From positions 1 to 38,390 of IMG/VR virus record IMGVR_UViG_3300037090_000061: 38,390 bases of DNA; one strand, 5' to 3'. This DNA is from a virus. The notes beneath the pieces were generated by a model that ran no database searches, had not been told where the DNA came from, and saw nothing but the letters and a program-made list of their open reading frames with translations. Made by a program: the position numbers and the translations under genes. Shown here piece after piece: positions 8,331 to 16,134 of the stretch (position 1 is the stretch's first letter; every line of letters starts with the position of its first letter).

Positions 8331-9269
8331 TTACATGCTCAAAACTACCCCCCAGGGGTATGTCTGCTTAAGTTGACCTACGTTTAAGTGTCTCGCAATC
8401 TTAGAATCAGATCGGCCACTATAACGATTCCTAGCACCAATAAGTCCACCTTGGATATTCCGTCCAGTACGGTCTGCATTTGATGGGTCTCCGGTAAAAT
8501 ACATATTATTCCAATAAGCAAAGGCTTCTTTATCTTTCTTTAAGAGGGCGTAGAAATCTGCTAGGACTCCCCAACCCAAGATCTCATGACATTCCTCCGG
8601 TAATTCTGGAGTTTGACCAATGGTATAGGAGAGAGTAGCCCCGCTGGTTTCTTGATAGTTCTGGTCTAGTTCTAAGCTGGTAGCTGAAGTAAAAGTTCCT
8701 ATCCGATACCAGTGACCTGTAGCTGTAATTTGTAACCAGGAATTAACCATGTCGGCGGTCCAGGTAGTATTCAGTCCGGTTACGGTAGCATCAGCGTTAA
8801 CTACGGTGATCGTGCCGGTAGTGTAATCGTCGGCAGTCAAGTTGCGGTCCCGGTAAATGTAGTTTTCAGTAATAACGTAAGCCGCTTGGGGTATAGGCCA
8901 GATTCCGAAGTCATCCCGTCTAGGAAAGACATATTGGGGGATAGTTGTGACTGAAATCAGGGTTTGGTTTAACCGATCCCACTTATCCTGAGAGGAGATT
9001 GTAGTAAGGGGATAGGCAATCGAACCCACGGTAACGGTGAAGTTCTCAAACATCTTCAAATCAATCGGGTTCTTGTAGTATTGCTGTGCTGTGACCGTAT
9101 TTTGAGTGGCCTGTTTCTGGTTCTTAAAGATTGAGAGTTCAGCTTGCATTGCCTGATACTTAAGACCTAGGTGACGGGTAAAGAAGGTTTTGAGAGCGGT
9201 TGTCCCGACTCCGGTGTTTCCTGTTCCGTCTAAGAAATCATTATATAAACTGGTGAAAGTACTTCTCGT
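8331..9269 (-). CDS. Head-tail adaptor / tubular-A-like protein, probable ACG start
   Basis: Residues downstream of the first in-frame ATG (9149) include YVFPRRDDFGIWPIPQ, a beta domain (TVVNADATVTGLNTTW, HWYRIGTFTS) and a helical end (ECHEILGWGVLADFYALLKK), the style of podoviral adaptor/tubular-A proteins. The frame stays open upstream, with convincing coding sequence (LYNDFLDGTGN, ALKTFFTRHLGLKYQAM), back to a stop near 9280. No ATG, GTG or TTG exists in that extension. AGGAG lies five bases before an ACG codon at 9269, the same spacing as other starts here. I therefore place the start at 9269 (312 residues): either a rare ACG start or a base error in an ATG. Confidence 0.75.
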   Translation of the reverse strand, partial: TRSTFTSLYNDFLDGTGNTGVGTTALKTFFTRHLGLKYQAMQAELSIFKNQKQATQNTVTAQQYYKNPIDLKMFENFTVTVGSIAYPLTTISSQDKWDRLNQTLISVTTIPQYVFPRRDDFGIWPIPQAAYVITENYIYRDRNLTADDYTTGTITVVNADATVTGLNTTWTADMVNSWLQITATGHWYRIGTFTSATSLELDQNYQETSGATLSYTIGQTPELPEECHEILGWGVLADFYALLKKDKEAFAYWNNMYFTGDPSNADRTGRNIQGGLIGARNRYSGRSDSKIARHLNVGQLKQTYPWGVVLSM

Positions 9270-9287
9270 AGTGCCTCCTTAAACAAG

Positions 9288-9337
9288 AAGCGACCCCAGA
9301 TAGGATCGCTTAAAGTAGCTATATTGCTATTTTACCA
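9288..9337 (-). promoter_or_regulatory. Composite element, copy 3: extended -10, TACTTTA motif, hairpin
   Basis: Minus strand: TGGTAAAAT (9337-9329), 18 bases ending in GCTACTTTAA, then a stem with arms AAGCGA and TCGCTT around a loop that includes TCCTATCTGGGG, then the AGGAGG of the adaptor gene. The loop core is shared with copy 4. Confidence 0.6.
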
Positions 9338-9340
9338 CAG

Positions 9341-9520
9341 TTACTTGGACTCTAGTTTATCCAGATGCTCCAACACGACTACCATAATCCTAGCAAGAGT
9401 CTTCATGTCAATGTTACCGGTCTCGTTCAATTCCTTGAAAGTAGACTTAAAACCATTCTCCGGAATTAAGTAACCGACTATCTGCGAGACTTCATGTCTC
9501 AGATCGTTAGTGTCAATCAT
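9341..9520 (-). CDS. Small helical protein, unknown
   Basis: A 59-residue reading frame (MIDTNDLRHEV...HLDKLESK), predicted all-helical. Its ATG overlaps the last codons of the upstream 241-residue gene (stop at 9513), which suggests translational coupling. It is followed directly by composite element copy 3 and sits between minor head genes and the adaptor gene. A minor head or assembly role is possible; no family recognised. Confidence 0.6.
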   Translation of the reverse strand: MIDTNDLRHEVSQIVGYLIPENGFKSTFKELNETGNIDMKTLARIMVVVLEHLDKLESK

Positions 9521-10238
9521 TTTGGGTCAACCTTTCGATAAGCGCCTGTTTTTTGTCCGTCTTTTCAGTCTCCAGTCCTTGTTTCTTAGCAATAGAACGT
9601 AATTCAAAGACTGATTTACTTTCTAAGTCCACTTTAAGCCGTGTTTCCTCAACTACGTCAGTTTTAGGAGGCGTATTTGTCAGTAAGTCGTCTAAACTAC
9701 CGATTTTGGGCGTTGTAGAAGCCTTCCTTGAGGATAATTTACGCAGGAAGTCATCATCTGACTCTTGTTTAGGCTGTGCGGCCTGTTCTTTGACCATATC
9801 GGCCCCGTATTCTTCCTCAATCCCTAGCCACATCATCGACATTATCTGTTTACGCTTTTCTTTGTTCTCAGTCGTGATGGTAGAGAACTGAATCTCAAAA
9901 GGCATCTGTTCTTCCCATTTGGTCATTCGGGCTAAACCAGCTTTAACTCTCCGTTCGTTCTCTGTTTTAACGGCTTCGTCCATTTTGTCGTAAAAGATCT
10001 TGTCACAGATCTTAGTCACGAAGGATACGGCTAGATAACGGGGGAAAACTTGTTGACCTGCTCCGAATCCTGAATCCTTGTTCTTACCCGGTACAGTCCA
10101 TCTATACCCGTCATTATAAACATCAAAGTCCTCATTGGTGGGATTGTAGACCCTAATCCTATCTTTTGATGAACGCTCCAACTCTTTCTTGTATTTAACC
10201 TGATCCTCAGTCTCCATGCCAAATAAATCATCAGCCAT
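9513..10238 (-). CDS. Minor virion protein with NPxxEDF domain and SAP-like C-terminus
   Basis: A 241-residue protein. Residues 27-80 (RVYNPTNEDFDVYNDG, then FPRYLAVSFVTKICDKIFYDK) form a small domain that also makes up most of the protein at 10933-11202. The acidic/Gln middle is probably linker. The last 35 residues (SVFELRSIAKKQGLETEKTDKKQALIERL) have the helix-turn-helix layout of a SAP/HeH DNA-binding motif. It is the third gene of a tight series (11202 down to 9341). A head-associated role near DNA is plausible from the SAP-like end; this is inference. Confidence 0.6.
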   Translation of the reverse strand: MADDLFGMETEDQVKYKKELERSSKDRIRVYNPTNEDFDVYNDGYRWTVPGKNKDSGFGAGQQVFPRYLAVSFVTKICDKIFYDKMDEAVKTENERRVKAGLARMTKWEEQMPFEIQFSTITTENKEKRKQIMSMMWLGIEEEYGADMVKEQAAQPKQESDDDFLRKLSSRKASTTPKIGSLDDLLTNTPPKTDVVEETRLKVDLESKSVFELRSIAKKQGLETEKTDKKQALIERLTQND

Positions 10239-10240
10239 AG

Positions 10241-10414
10241 TTAGTTTACTTTCTTTTCCTCTGCCTTAGGCTCGGGAGTTACGATAATAATAGGTTGGTC
10301 AATAATAGCCGATCCGTCTTCTACCATCCGTACCTTGATCGGGGTTAACTTTAACTGTAGGTGGTTCTCTTTTAAGAACGCTTGTAACTTTTTAACTGCC
10401 TCATCTTTATCCAT
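10241..10414 (-). CDS. Small protein, unknown
   Basis: A 57-residue frame (MDKDEAVKKLQAFLK...EEKKVN) with AAGGAG a few bases before ATG 10414. It has an N-terminal helix, a central beta-like stretch (AIIDQPIIIVTP) and a charged tail. It fits exactly between two virion genes: its stop is two bases before the next start and it begins one base after the coiled-coil gene ends. No family recognised. Confidence 0.6.
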   Translation of the reverse strand: MDKDEAVKKLQAFLKENHLQLKLTPIKVRMVEDGSAIIDQPIIIVTPEPKAEEKKVN

Positions 10415-10415
10415 A

Positions 10416-10946
10416 CTACTCCTTTAATAAGTTATTAAATCTATTCATCTTCTCGGTTAATCTCTTTTCCAAAGCATCTACCTTCTCCATTCTTTGAGTA
10501 AACAACTGCCTTTCTTTCTCAATTAGGATATTCTGTCGGTCAATCTCTACCTTCTGGTTCTGTAAAGATTTCCGTTCCTGTTCTAATCCTTGTGTTTTAG
10601 ACTCCCTAACCTCTATATCCCTAATCCGCTGTGATATTTCTACTTGAGAAGCGGTGCGCTCTTTCTTAATATTAGCCACCATTAAAACCAACTTATCTTT
10701 CTCCTCTTCAATCCGCTTAGCTTCTTCACTTAACTGGATTTTAAGATCCATATTTTCCGATCTAGTTTTGTTGATCTCAGCCTGTTGGGTTAATAAAGCA
10801 CTCTCCCTTTGCCTGACAATCTCAGCCTTTTTACTGACTTCATTATCTAAAGCGTTAATCCGGTTAGATTCTTCGATTAAATACTCTAATCTACCTTTAA
10901 CATCGGACATCTTCTCTATTAGAGTTTGAATATCAGCGTTGGTCAT
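10416..10946 (-). CDS. Coiled-coil protein
   Basis: A 176-residue protein that is almost wholly a long coiled coil (LTEKMNRFNNLL, KSLQNQKVEIDRQ, heptads of Leu/Ile with Glu/Lys/Gln). It has no globular domain and no membrane segment. The start at 10946 overlaps the end of the 89-residue gene. Located among minor head and neck genes; a structural spacer or assembly role is possible. Function unknown. Confidence 0.65.
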   Translation of the reverse strand: MTNADIQTLIEKMSDVKGRLEYLIEESNRINALDNEVSKKAEIVRQRESALLTQQAEINKTRSENMDLKIQLSEEAKRIEEEKDKLVLMVANIKKERTASQVEISQRIRDIEVRESKTQGLEQERKSLQNQKVEIDRQNILIEKERQLFTQRMEKVDALEKRLTEKMNRFNNLLKE

Positions 10947-11202
10947 TAGCCTCTATTTCTTGGTAAATAGATTTAATATCATCTTCATAATTCGTCTTCT
11001 GGCCCCGTTTCCAGTACAACTTATCAGCTAGATGCTTTTTAATGTGATCGGCTAAATCTGTAGGAAATAATTTAATGGATAGGGCTTTGATGGTGTATTC
11101 TTTACTACCATTACCATCGTTGTAATTAACTGTAAAATCTTCGGTATCGGGATTAAAGATTAACTTCTCTGAAGGCTCTGATTTGAGCGGTAATAAACTC
11201 AT
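10933..11202 (-). CDS. Small NPxxEDF-domain virion protein
   Basis: An 89-residue protein whose core (IFNPDTEDFTVNYNDGNG, then LFPTDLADHIKKHLADKLYW) parallels the N-terminal domain of the protein at 9513-10238, so the two look like paralogues. There is no Shine-Dalgarno sequence: TATAAT ends six bases before ATG 11202, pointing to a leaderless message. It overlaps the coiled-coil gene by 14 bases. Probable small head or neck component by context. Confidence 0.65.
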   Translation of the reverse strand: MSLLPLKSEPSEKLIFNPDTEDFTVNYNDGNGSKEYTIKALSIKLFPTDLADHIKKHLADKLYWKRGQKTNYEDDIKSIYQEIEANDQR

Positions 11203-11214
11203 TTATGTATTATA
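11203..11214 (-). promoter_or_regulatory. TATAAT-N6-ATG promoter of a putatively leaderless mRNA
   Basis: TATAAT (11214-11209) is followed by six bases and the ATG at 11202, so the expected +1 coincides with the start codon. The gap between genes is only 19 bases and holds no Shine-Dalgarno sequence. Confidence 0.5.
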
Positions 11215-11221
11215 TACCATT

Positions 11222-11929
11222 TTAGATACCGACACCTAAAAGAGAGAGGTTGTGACTGGTTGCTCCTCCAGCTACATAGGGAGCAAATGAAGCACCTGAA
11301 AAGGCATACCCAGGAGTTCCGGTAGTGGTAGCAATGGTAAAACCCATGGTTTGGGATCCGGCTGGATGTTTAACTCCATTGGTATCTTCAGCCCGGTGGA
11401 GGATAACTGGATTTGAAGAATTGAGCGTAACTGCCCCACGGGAAGTTTGGTCTGTCGTCATGGTAGTCCCAATACCCAAACAGTACTCTACTCCCTCAAC
11501 AAAAACCCAGCAATTATCAGCCGAAGTAGTCACGGCAAAAGTTTTATCGCCCGTTCCGGTGCCAGTAGTTCCATTAACCGCATCCGGCGTATGGGTTTGT
11601 GAACAGCCGGTGTAGGAAACACTGGTTCCGCCAGCGTGTTGACCGCTACCATAAGTCCAAGTCACCGAGACGGTGTTAGATCCAGTACTGGGATTTTCTA
11701 ATAACCAGACACTACTTTCAGTTCCACCCGTACTCTGATCGGATCTAGCCTTATACATGGTAACTGAATTATAAGTGACTCCGGTAACTGTGGCTTGACC
11801 TGAAATATAAGATGAAACTCCAACCCCCACCACTAACAATAAGTTTGAGCCGGTACAAGTATGGCTCCAAGTTAATGGACTAGATGTGGTAGCAGCACTG
11901 GTAGTGGCAACATCTAAAGCGATAGCCAT
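11222..11929 (-). CDS. Beta-rich surface/decoration protein
   Basis: A 235-residue, Thr/Ser/Gly-rich beta protein. It opens with SSPLTWSHTCTGSNLLLVVGVGV and has VTGVTYNSVTMYKA and GTSVSYTGCSQ. From memory this resembles a beta-sandwich domain found in surface proteins of many uncultured bacteria and in some phages; it was not searched. No signal peptide is present, which fits a virion protein over a secreted one. It follows the GAIAS-repeat protein gene by three bases, in the head/decoration block. Likely displayed on the capsid or tail. Confidence 0.6.
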   Translation of the reverse strand: MAIALDVATTSAATTSSPLTWSHTCTGSNLLLVVGVGVSSYISGQATVTGVTYNSVTMYKARSDQSTGGTESSVWLLENPSTGSNTVSVTWTYGSGQHAGGTSVSYTGCSQTHTPDAVNGTTGTGTGDKTFAVTTSADNCWVFVEGVEYCLGIGTTMTTDQTSRGAVTLNSSNPVILHRAEDTNGVKHPAGSQTMGFTIATTTGTPGYAFSGASFAPYVAGGATSHNLSLLGVGI

Positions 11930-11932
11930 ATT

Positions 11933-13606
11933 TTACAGACCCTTATACCCGCTGGCAGAAATAAACACTGCACTAGCGGTAGCGGATTCAGCAAAATAGA
12001 TGGCAGTAGCCGTAGTTGGTTGGCGTAATGGAGTTGGGAAAGTTAAAGTAGCTCCACCACCCGCTGGAGCTGGAATATCATACAATTCAGTCCCACCTGA
12101 GCCATCTTGGATCTTTACATAAATTGTGGTGGCGGAAGTATTCAATATACTGATTTGGGTTATGTAATTACGTAAACTACCTCCAGGTGAAGCTATGAGA
12201 GAGGTAGTTGTAGTATCTGTCGCTGTCGCTCTCCCACTCACGAAGTTTTCAGGATTAGCATAAGGAAGAACGATCAACTTGCCTACCAAGTCAGCCACCA
12301 ACTGTACTTTTCTAGCAGTTGTAACAGCAGAATTTTCCGAACTGACCGCCTGAACACCCAGATTAAGAGGTGAATCAGTGATGGCTACGTTGGTAGCTGT
12401 TACAGCCCCACCGGCTATCTTGGTTATATCTGCCGCTACTAGATCGGTTGTCCCGTGAGTAGTTTGGTCAGTGGTGACTTTACCGATAATGGCCGAACCA
12501 GCCACCAAAACTGGTGCGGCGGCTATAGTCACGGCTCTTGAGGCGGGATTTTGCTCCATGTAAGATATTTCTTTTAAGAGAGGGATTACTGCTACTGAAG
12601 TAGTATCGGTGGCGGTTGATCTAGCTACCGTAGTAGTTCCAAGAGCTACATCTCCCCCATCCACAATCGCCCCAGAAGCTATTGATCCAGAGGCTAAAGC
12701 TCCACTAGCAATGGCACCGGAAGCGATAGATCCCGACGCAAAAGCTCCAGATAAGACAGCTCCGCTAACTACAGCGCCAGCGGCTATTGCCCCGGCTGCA
12801 ATTGCACCACTGGCTATAGCACCAGAGGCTATTCCTCCGGATACCACCGTCACGGGATGAGAGGTGACTGTGCCTGATTTAACATTTACATCCAAAGCGT
12901 TGGTAGTTGAAGTTAAAAGATTTCCTGATCCATCAGCTGTTCTGGTTACCCCGATTACCTTGGTAGTCTCTGCGCCTAAGGTAGCGGTGACGGCTGAGAC
13001 TGGAGTTAAAGTAGTTATTTGAGCAGCGGTTAAGACTACCGGTAGTGAGGCTGCTGCTAATGCCTGTCCTTGTGAGGGAATCTTATCAACGTCAGCCTTT
13101 ATCGCTGCTAAATTACCACCTGTTTCATTAGCGAAGTTGGTAATTGCTGCCGGAGGCGTAAGAGTGGTAATGGTGGCTGAGGGTAAAATGACGGCAAGGG
13201 AATTAGCTGCTGTTTGTTGTCCTATTAAAAGACCAGTTAAGTTTCCACCATTATTTGCAGCGATGTAGTTAGCTGTTGCTGGAACGGCTGCCCCAATAGT
13301 CGGATTGGTTACTGAAACTGACGCTGTGACTGGAAGAGGTTTGGCTGTGGAGACTGTCTGCCAGTTAGCACCATCAGACCATTCAATCGTATTTCCTACC
13401 GGATGGGCTGGAGGAGTCCCCGCATCGGTATATTGAGTGCCTCCACCAAAAGAGGTTATTTGTGACCCTGAACCGTCCACAATGGACACGTTGACTGGAT
13501 CTACCCCGGGAATGGGAGTGTAAGTAGCCGGGTGGACTGTTTTACCATCAACGCTAGAGGTTGTCCCTATTGATGGAATTCTGTTATCATCCCTGGGATT
13601 AGCCAT
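11933..13606 (-). CDS. Long fibrous virion protein with GAIAS pentapeptide repeats
   Basis: A 557-residue protein. The N-terminus (PRDDNRIPSIGTTSSVDGKT) shares the RDxNRxP motif with the next gene upstream (13615-14151). Ala/Thr-rich beta strands with regular TITTLTPPAAITN-like repeats follow to about 250, then at 256-315 about twelve pentapeptides of type (A/S)GAI(A/V). The C-terminal 110 residues (LRNYITQISILNTS, TIYVKIQDGSGG) form a compact beta domain resembling a decoration or trimerisation tip. Low Cys and charge fit an elongated fibre. AGGAG lies three bases before ATG 13606. Probably a head or neck fibre. Confidence 0.65.
   Translation of the reverse strand: MANPRDDNRIPSIGTTSSVDGKTVHPATYTPIPGVDPVNVSIVDGSGSQITSFGGGTQYTDAGTPPAHPVGNTIEWSDGANWQTVSTAKPLPVTASVSVTNPTIGAAVPATANYIAANNGGNLTGLLIGQQTAANSLAVILPSATITTLTPPAAITNFANETGGNLAAIKADVDKIPSQGQALAAASLPVVLTAAQITTLTPVSAVTATLGAETTKVIGVTRTADGSGNLLTSTTNALDVNVKSGTVTSHPVTVVSGGIASGAIASGAIAAGAIAAGAVVSGAVLSGAFASGSIASGAIASGALASGSIASGAIVDGGDVALGTTTVARSTATDTTSVAVIPLLKEISYMEQNPASRAVTIAAAPVLVAGSAIIGKVTTDQTTHGTTDLVAADITKIAGGAVTATNVAITDSPLNLGVQAVSSENSAVTTARKVQLVADLVGKLIVLPYANPENFVSGRATATDTTTTSLIASPGGSLRNYITQISILNTSATTIYVKIQDGSGGTELYDIPAPAGGGATLTFPTPLRQPTTATAIYFAESATASAVFISASGYKGL
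12662..12841 (-). repeat. In-frame 15-bp repeats encoding (A/S)GAI(A/V) pentapeptides
   Basis: About twelve imperfect 15-base units code for residues 256-315 of the fibrous protein. Third codon positions vary while the pentapeptide is kept, which suggests selection on the protein and not a recent slippage product. Confidence 0.75.
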
Positions 13607-13614
13607 AAACTCCT

Positions 13615-14151
13615 TTATTTAGGCGTGACGGTGGCATCAGCACTAAGAGGCATCCATCTCAAGAAGAATGTCATTGCTCCTGAAGTGGGATTGTCGGTCG
13701 TTGCGTAGTGATATTCAATGGTATTGTTGGTAAGTGTCGTTTTATTTCCGATAATAATTGGGGTAAACCACATCATCTGGGTAGCCGCCGGTTCCGCAAT
13801 AAACCCAACAGCGGCACTCTTAGCAGTTAAAGCCGTTGCCACCAATCCGCCCTTATAGATCATTGATCCAGCCTTGTAAGTTGAAATGTCTGCCCCACCA
13901 ACTGCCGTTAAATAAACTTGGGCTGTCTGGTCGTTAATCCTCCAGCTAGAGGCAGTATGGTTAGCTCCTAAATCGGTAGTTACGATCCCCCACAATCCTC
14001 TTATCTCAAGTACTCCGGTAAAACCGAAAATGGGTACGTTGACAGTGGCAGCCGCCCCAGTAAATATCTGACTATCAGTAGAAATAACCCCGTCAGTCGT
14101 AATTGGAACACGATTACTATCTCTTGAGAATGAACCTGAAGTAGTTGGCAT
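13615..14151 (-). CDS. Structural virion protein with RDxNRxP N-terminus
   Basis: A 178-residue beta-rich protein. The N-terminal segment SRDSNRVPITTDGVISTD parallels the start of the fibrous protein that follows, so both may dock through the same anchor. The rest (VPIFGFTGVLEIRGLW, MMWFTPIIIGNKTTL) looks like a compact beta sandwich. The start at 14151 has AGGAG five bases upstream and follows composite element copy 4. Likely a head decoration or fibre-attachment protein; family not identified. Confidence 0.6.
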   Translation of the reverse strand: MPTTSGSFSRDSNRVPITTDGVISTDSQIFTGAAATVNVPIFGFTGVLEIRGLWGIVTTDLGANHTASSWRINDQTAQVYLTAVGGADISTYKAGSMIYKGGLVATALTAKSAAVGFIAEPAATQMMWFTPIIIGNKTTLTNNTIEYHYATTDNPTSGAMTFFLRWMPLSADATVTPK

Positions 14152-14172
14152 AATTTCTCCTTATACAATAAA

Positions 14173-14216
14173 GCCCCCAGATAGGAGGCCTAAATTAGCG
14201 ATACCTCATTTTACCA
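14173..14216 (-). promoter_or_regulatory. Composite element, copy 4: extended -10, TAATTTA motif, hairpin
   Basis: Minus strand: TGGTAAAAT (14216-14208) overlaps the last codons of the methyltransferase gene, then come 17 bases ending in GCTAATTTAG and a stem with arms GCCTCC and GGGGGC around TATCT, then CTTTATTG and AGGAG of the next gene. Confidence 0.6.
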
Positions 14217-14793
14217 TATTTTTACGCAAGATGACTTGGTATCCCAAAGCCAAGAGTTCGTAATCACGGCAAAAACAATTTATAAAGGCATCTATGGCCG
14301 GTTTAGGAGTAATGGGATTGCTCTCTAACCTCGTCCATAAATAGTCGTCAAAGATAATCACCCCTCCTGGTTTAAGAATAATATGGGCTTGAACTGAATC
14401 AATTAAACAATCGGAGGCGAAGTGTCCGGCGTCAACATAAATAAGGTCGGCTAATTCGGTTCTTTTCTTTAAGTAAGTGAAAGTGGTTTCCTGGTGAACT
14501 CTAACCCTATCCTTAAAAGGCTCTATATTGTGCAGAAAGTTAGTCTTGCCCCCGTTCCAGTCAATTATCTTGTTGTAACGGTCGTCATTGATCCCGCCCT
14601 CCCAAGTATCCACACAGTCAATCGTACTCTTAGGATGAGTTAGTAAGTTTTCCAGCATCCAGACGGTTGATCTACCCTCAAAAGCACCCAACTCAATCGC
14701 ATGAGTTTCCCTATCCTTAAACAGGGGGATTAACACCTTCTCCCAGGTGGGTATCTCTACCGTCGTCCAGTCTTGAGTATATTTGTATTCCAT
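14206..14793 (-). CDS. Class I SAM-dependent methyltransferase
   Basis: A 195-residue Rossmann-type methyltransferase. Motif I is at 33-42 (IELGAFEGRS) for S-adenosylmethionine binding, a second-strand acid region is IDCVDTW (58-63), LADLIYVDAGH (115-123) is the motif IV strand, and LKPGGVIIFDDY (140-151) is the motif VI hairpin. This layout is that of the Methyltransf_24-type family, whose members often act on sugars or small molecules. It starts one base after the glycosyltransferase stop, so the pair is likely co-expressed and may modify the same glycan, perhaps one attached to virion proteins; the target is inference. Confidence 0.8.
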   Translation of the reverse strand: MEYKYTQDWTTVEIPTWEKVLIPLFKDRETHAIELGAFEGRSTVWMLENLLTHPKSTIDCVDTWEGGINDDRYNKIIDWNGGKTNFLHNIEPFKDRVRVHQETTFTYLKKRTELADLIYVDAGHFASDCLIDSVQAHIILKPGGVIIFDDYLWTRLESNPITPKPAIDAFINCFCRDYELLALGYQVILRKNMVK

Positions 14794-14794
14794 A

Positions 14795-15406
14795 TCAATA
14801 AACTTGAGTTCCTTTATGGCCCAATTGGATGGTGGGTGAACAATAGACCTCTATTCCTACTTTGTGGCATTTAGCGCAGAATTCTATATCTTCAGTGTGG
14901 TGTTCTCCATTAGGTTCCTCATAGGCTACAAACCAGGGAGCCTCTACCTTTTCAAAGACGGTCATTTTGATTAGTAAGAATCCGGTCGCTATGCCAAACA
15001 CCGGGAATAGTTGAGCGGAGAATTCCGACTGCACAAATTTACCCTTATCTGGATCAGTGGAAGGGTCAACTAACTTAAGTGTGGAGATAATAGGTTGTCC
15101 GGGTACGCCTCTGGCATTGTAGTTAGCCCCTACTACGTCTTTATCGTGGTCTATAAGCCTTTGGATAGCTGATGGTTGGAAGATCATATCCGCATCAATA
15201 AACATTAAGTGGGTAGAGCCGTTCTTTTGGGCAACCCTAACCAATTCATTGCGGTTGTGTGCCACGTAACCACCAATTTGCAAGGAAAGATTAACCCCGA
15301 TACCGTGGCCCTTAATAACCTCTAATGCTCCAAATAAGGAAGTGACTGTCTCCGATTGAACCACTCCACCCGTACAAAGTCCAACCGTTAAATTGATTGC
15401 AGTCAT
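14795..15406 (-). CDS. GT-A-type glycosyltransferase (family 2-like)
   Basis: A 203-residue protein from ATG 15406. MTAINLTVGLCTGG forms the first nucleotide-sugar strand, FIDADMIF (69-76) carries the metal-binding DxD (D71, D73), and TEDIEFCAKCHKVG (171-184) gives the acceptor-side acidic pair. It lacks a membrane anchor, so it probably acts in the cytoplasm during assembly. An in-frame TTG at 15433 would put the start inside a hairpin and I reject it. ATG 15406 has no Shine-Dalgarno sequence but lies six bases after TATAAT, as expected for a leaderless message. Sugar and acceptor cannot be told from sequence. Confidence 0.8.
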   Translation of the reverse strand: MTAINLTVGLCTGGVVQSETVTSLFGALEVIKGHGIGVNLSLQIGGYVAHNRNELVRVAQKNGSTHLMFIDADMIFQPSAIQRLIDHDKDVVGANYNARGVPGQPIISTLKLVDPSTDPDKGKFVQSEFSAQLFPVFGIATGFLLIKMTVFEKVEAPWFVAYEEPNGEHHTEDIEFCAKCHKVGIEVYCSPTIQLGHKGTQVY

Positions 15407-15421
15407 GAGGATATTATAGCA
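15407..15421 (-). promoter_or_regulatory. Extended -10 promoter, TGCTATAAT-N6-ATG, putatively leaderless
   Basis: TGCTATAAT (15421-15413) is a perfect extended -10. Six bases later comes the glycosyltransferase ATG, where transcription should start. It directly follows a terminator hairpin, so the two signals separate transcription units. Confidence 0.6.
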
Positions 15422-15446
15422 GAAAACCTCCAATAAAGGAGGTTTT
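15422..15446 (-). terminator. Intrinsic terminator hairpin
   Basis: A perfect nine-base-pair stem (AAAACCTCC / GGAGGTTTT) with a TTTATT-type loop. It is symmetrical enough to work on both strands. It sits after the 220-residue structural gene and just before the promoter of the glycosyltransferase gene. Confidence 0.7.
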
Positions 15447-15471
15447 ATGCTGTTAAGCCAGAAGCATGATT

Positions 15472-16134
15472 TTAGTACGTGCTTGCGACCGGACCCAAGG
15501 CGGTAGTGAAGGAGGTGGTTGAGTAGGAAGCGGTGGTCAAGAAAGTACCATAAGTTTCTGAGGTGACTGATTTAGCTCCAAAGTTGCCTATAGTATGGGT
15601 AGCTAAATAACCAGTAGTAGTAGATCCTTGAACCAGGACATAATACTTGGCTGGACCGGTTGCTCCGTAAGTGGCCGTAAAAGGAACTTGTTGATAAGCA
15701 TCAGCGGTGCTTTGAGCCACAGTGGTAGCACTTTTAACTAAGACTGTGCCAGCTGCATTAGCTAAACCTACAGTTAAGTTTGCCGAGGCGTTGGTCGTGT
15801 GACCGTTCAAAATAGAGACACCAGTCAAAGTCACAGCGGCGGGAATAAAGACTTCCGCTAAATAAGTAGCAGTGGTAACAATTTGGGTTTGGGTAGCGGC
15901 GGTAGTGGCCGAAAACGGGATACTTCCCGTAGCGTATGAGGTGGGTACGGTTCCGGATGAGGTAATCAAACCGGTCACATTACCAGTTACTGCTCCAGTC
16001 ACAGCTCCGACTACGCCACCAGTGGCGGTAATTGCCCCGGTAACCGCTAAAGCCCCCGTAAAAGCAGCATCTTTAGCAGTGTTTAAACCGTTAAATTTAA
16101 CTACGGGTAAATGATCTTCAATATTCACAGCCAT
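15472..16134 (-). CDS. Capsid decoration / head-fibre-like protein
   Basis: A 220-residue protein. The N-terminal strand LPVVKFNGLNTAKDAAFTGA is followed by a collagen-free Gly/Thr repeat (TGAITATGGVVGAVTGAVTGNVTG, about residues 33-56), then a beta sandwich (LAEVFIPAAVTLTGVSILNG, AKYYVLVQGSTT) ending GPVASTY. This two-part layout is seen in phage head-fibre and decoration proteins, from memory. AGGAG precedes ATG 16134 by five bases. It lies three genes downstream of the capsid gene, which supports a surface role. Confidence 0.6.
   Translation of the reverse strand: MAVNIEDHLPVVKFNGLNTAKDAAFTGALAVTGAITATGGVVGAVTGAVTGNVTGLITSSGTVPTSYATGSIPFSATTAATQTQIVTTATYLAEVFIPAAVTLTGVSILNGHTTNASANLTVGLANAAGTVLVKSATTVAQSTADAYQQVPFTATYGATGPAKYYVLVQGSTTTGYLATHTIGNFGAKSVTSETYGTFLTTASYSTTSFTTALGPVASTY

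Noticed and set aside
12609-12860. Plus-strand repeat frame opposite the GAIAS repeats, considered as a Pro-rich repeat protein
   Set aside because: It is the antisense reading of the 15-base repeats.
15407-15433. Upstream TTG start for the glycosyltransferase
   Set aside because: It lies in the terminator hairpin and upstream of the -10 box; ATG 15406 begins the conserved first strand.
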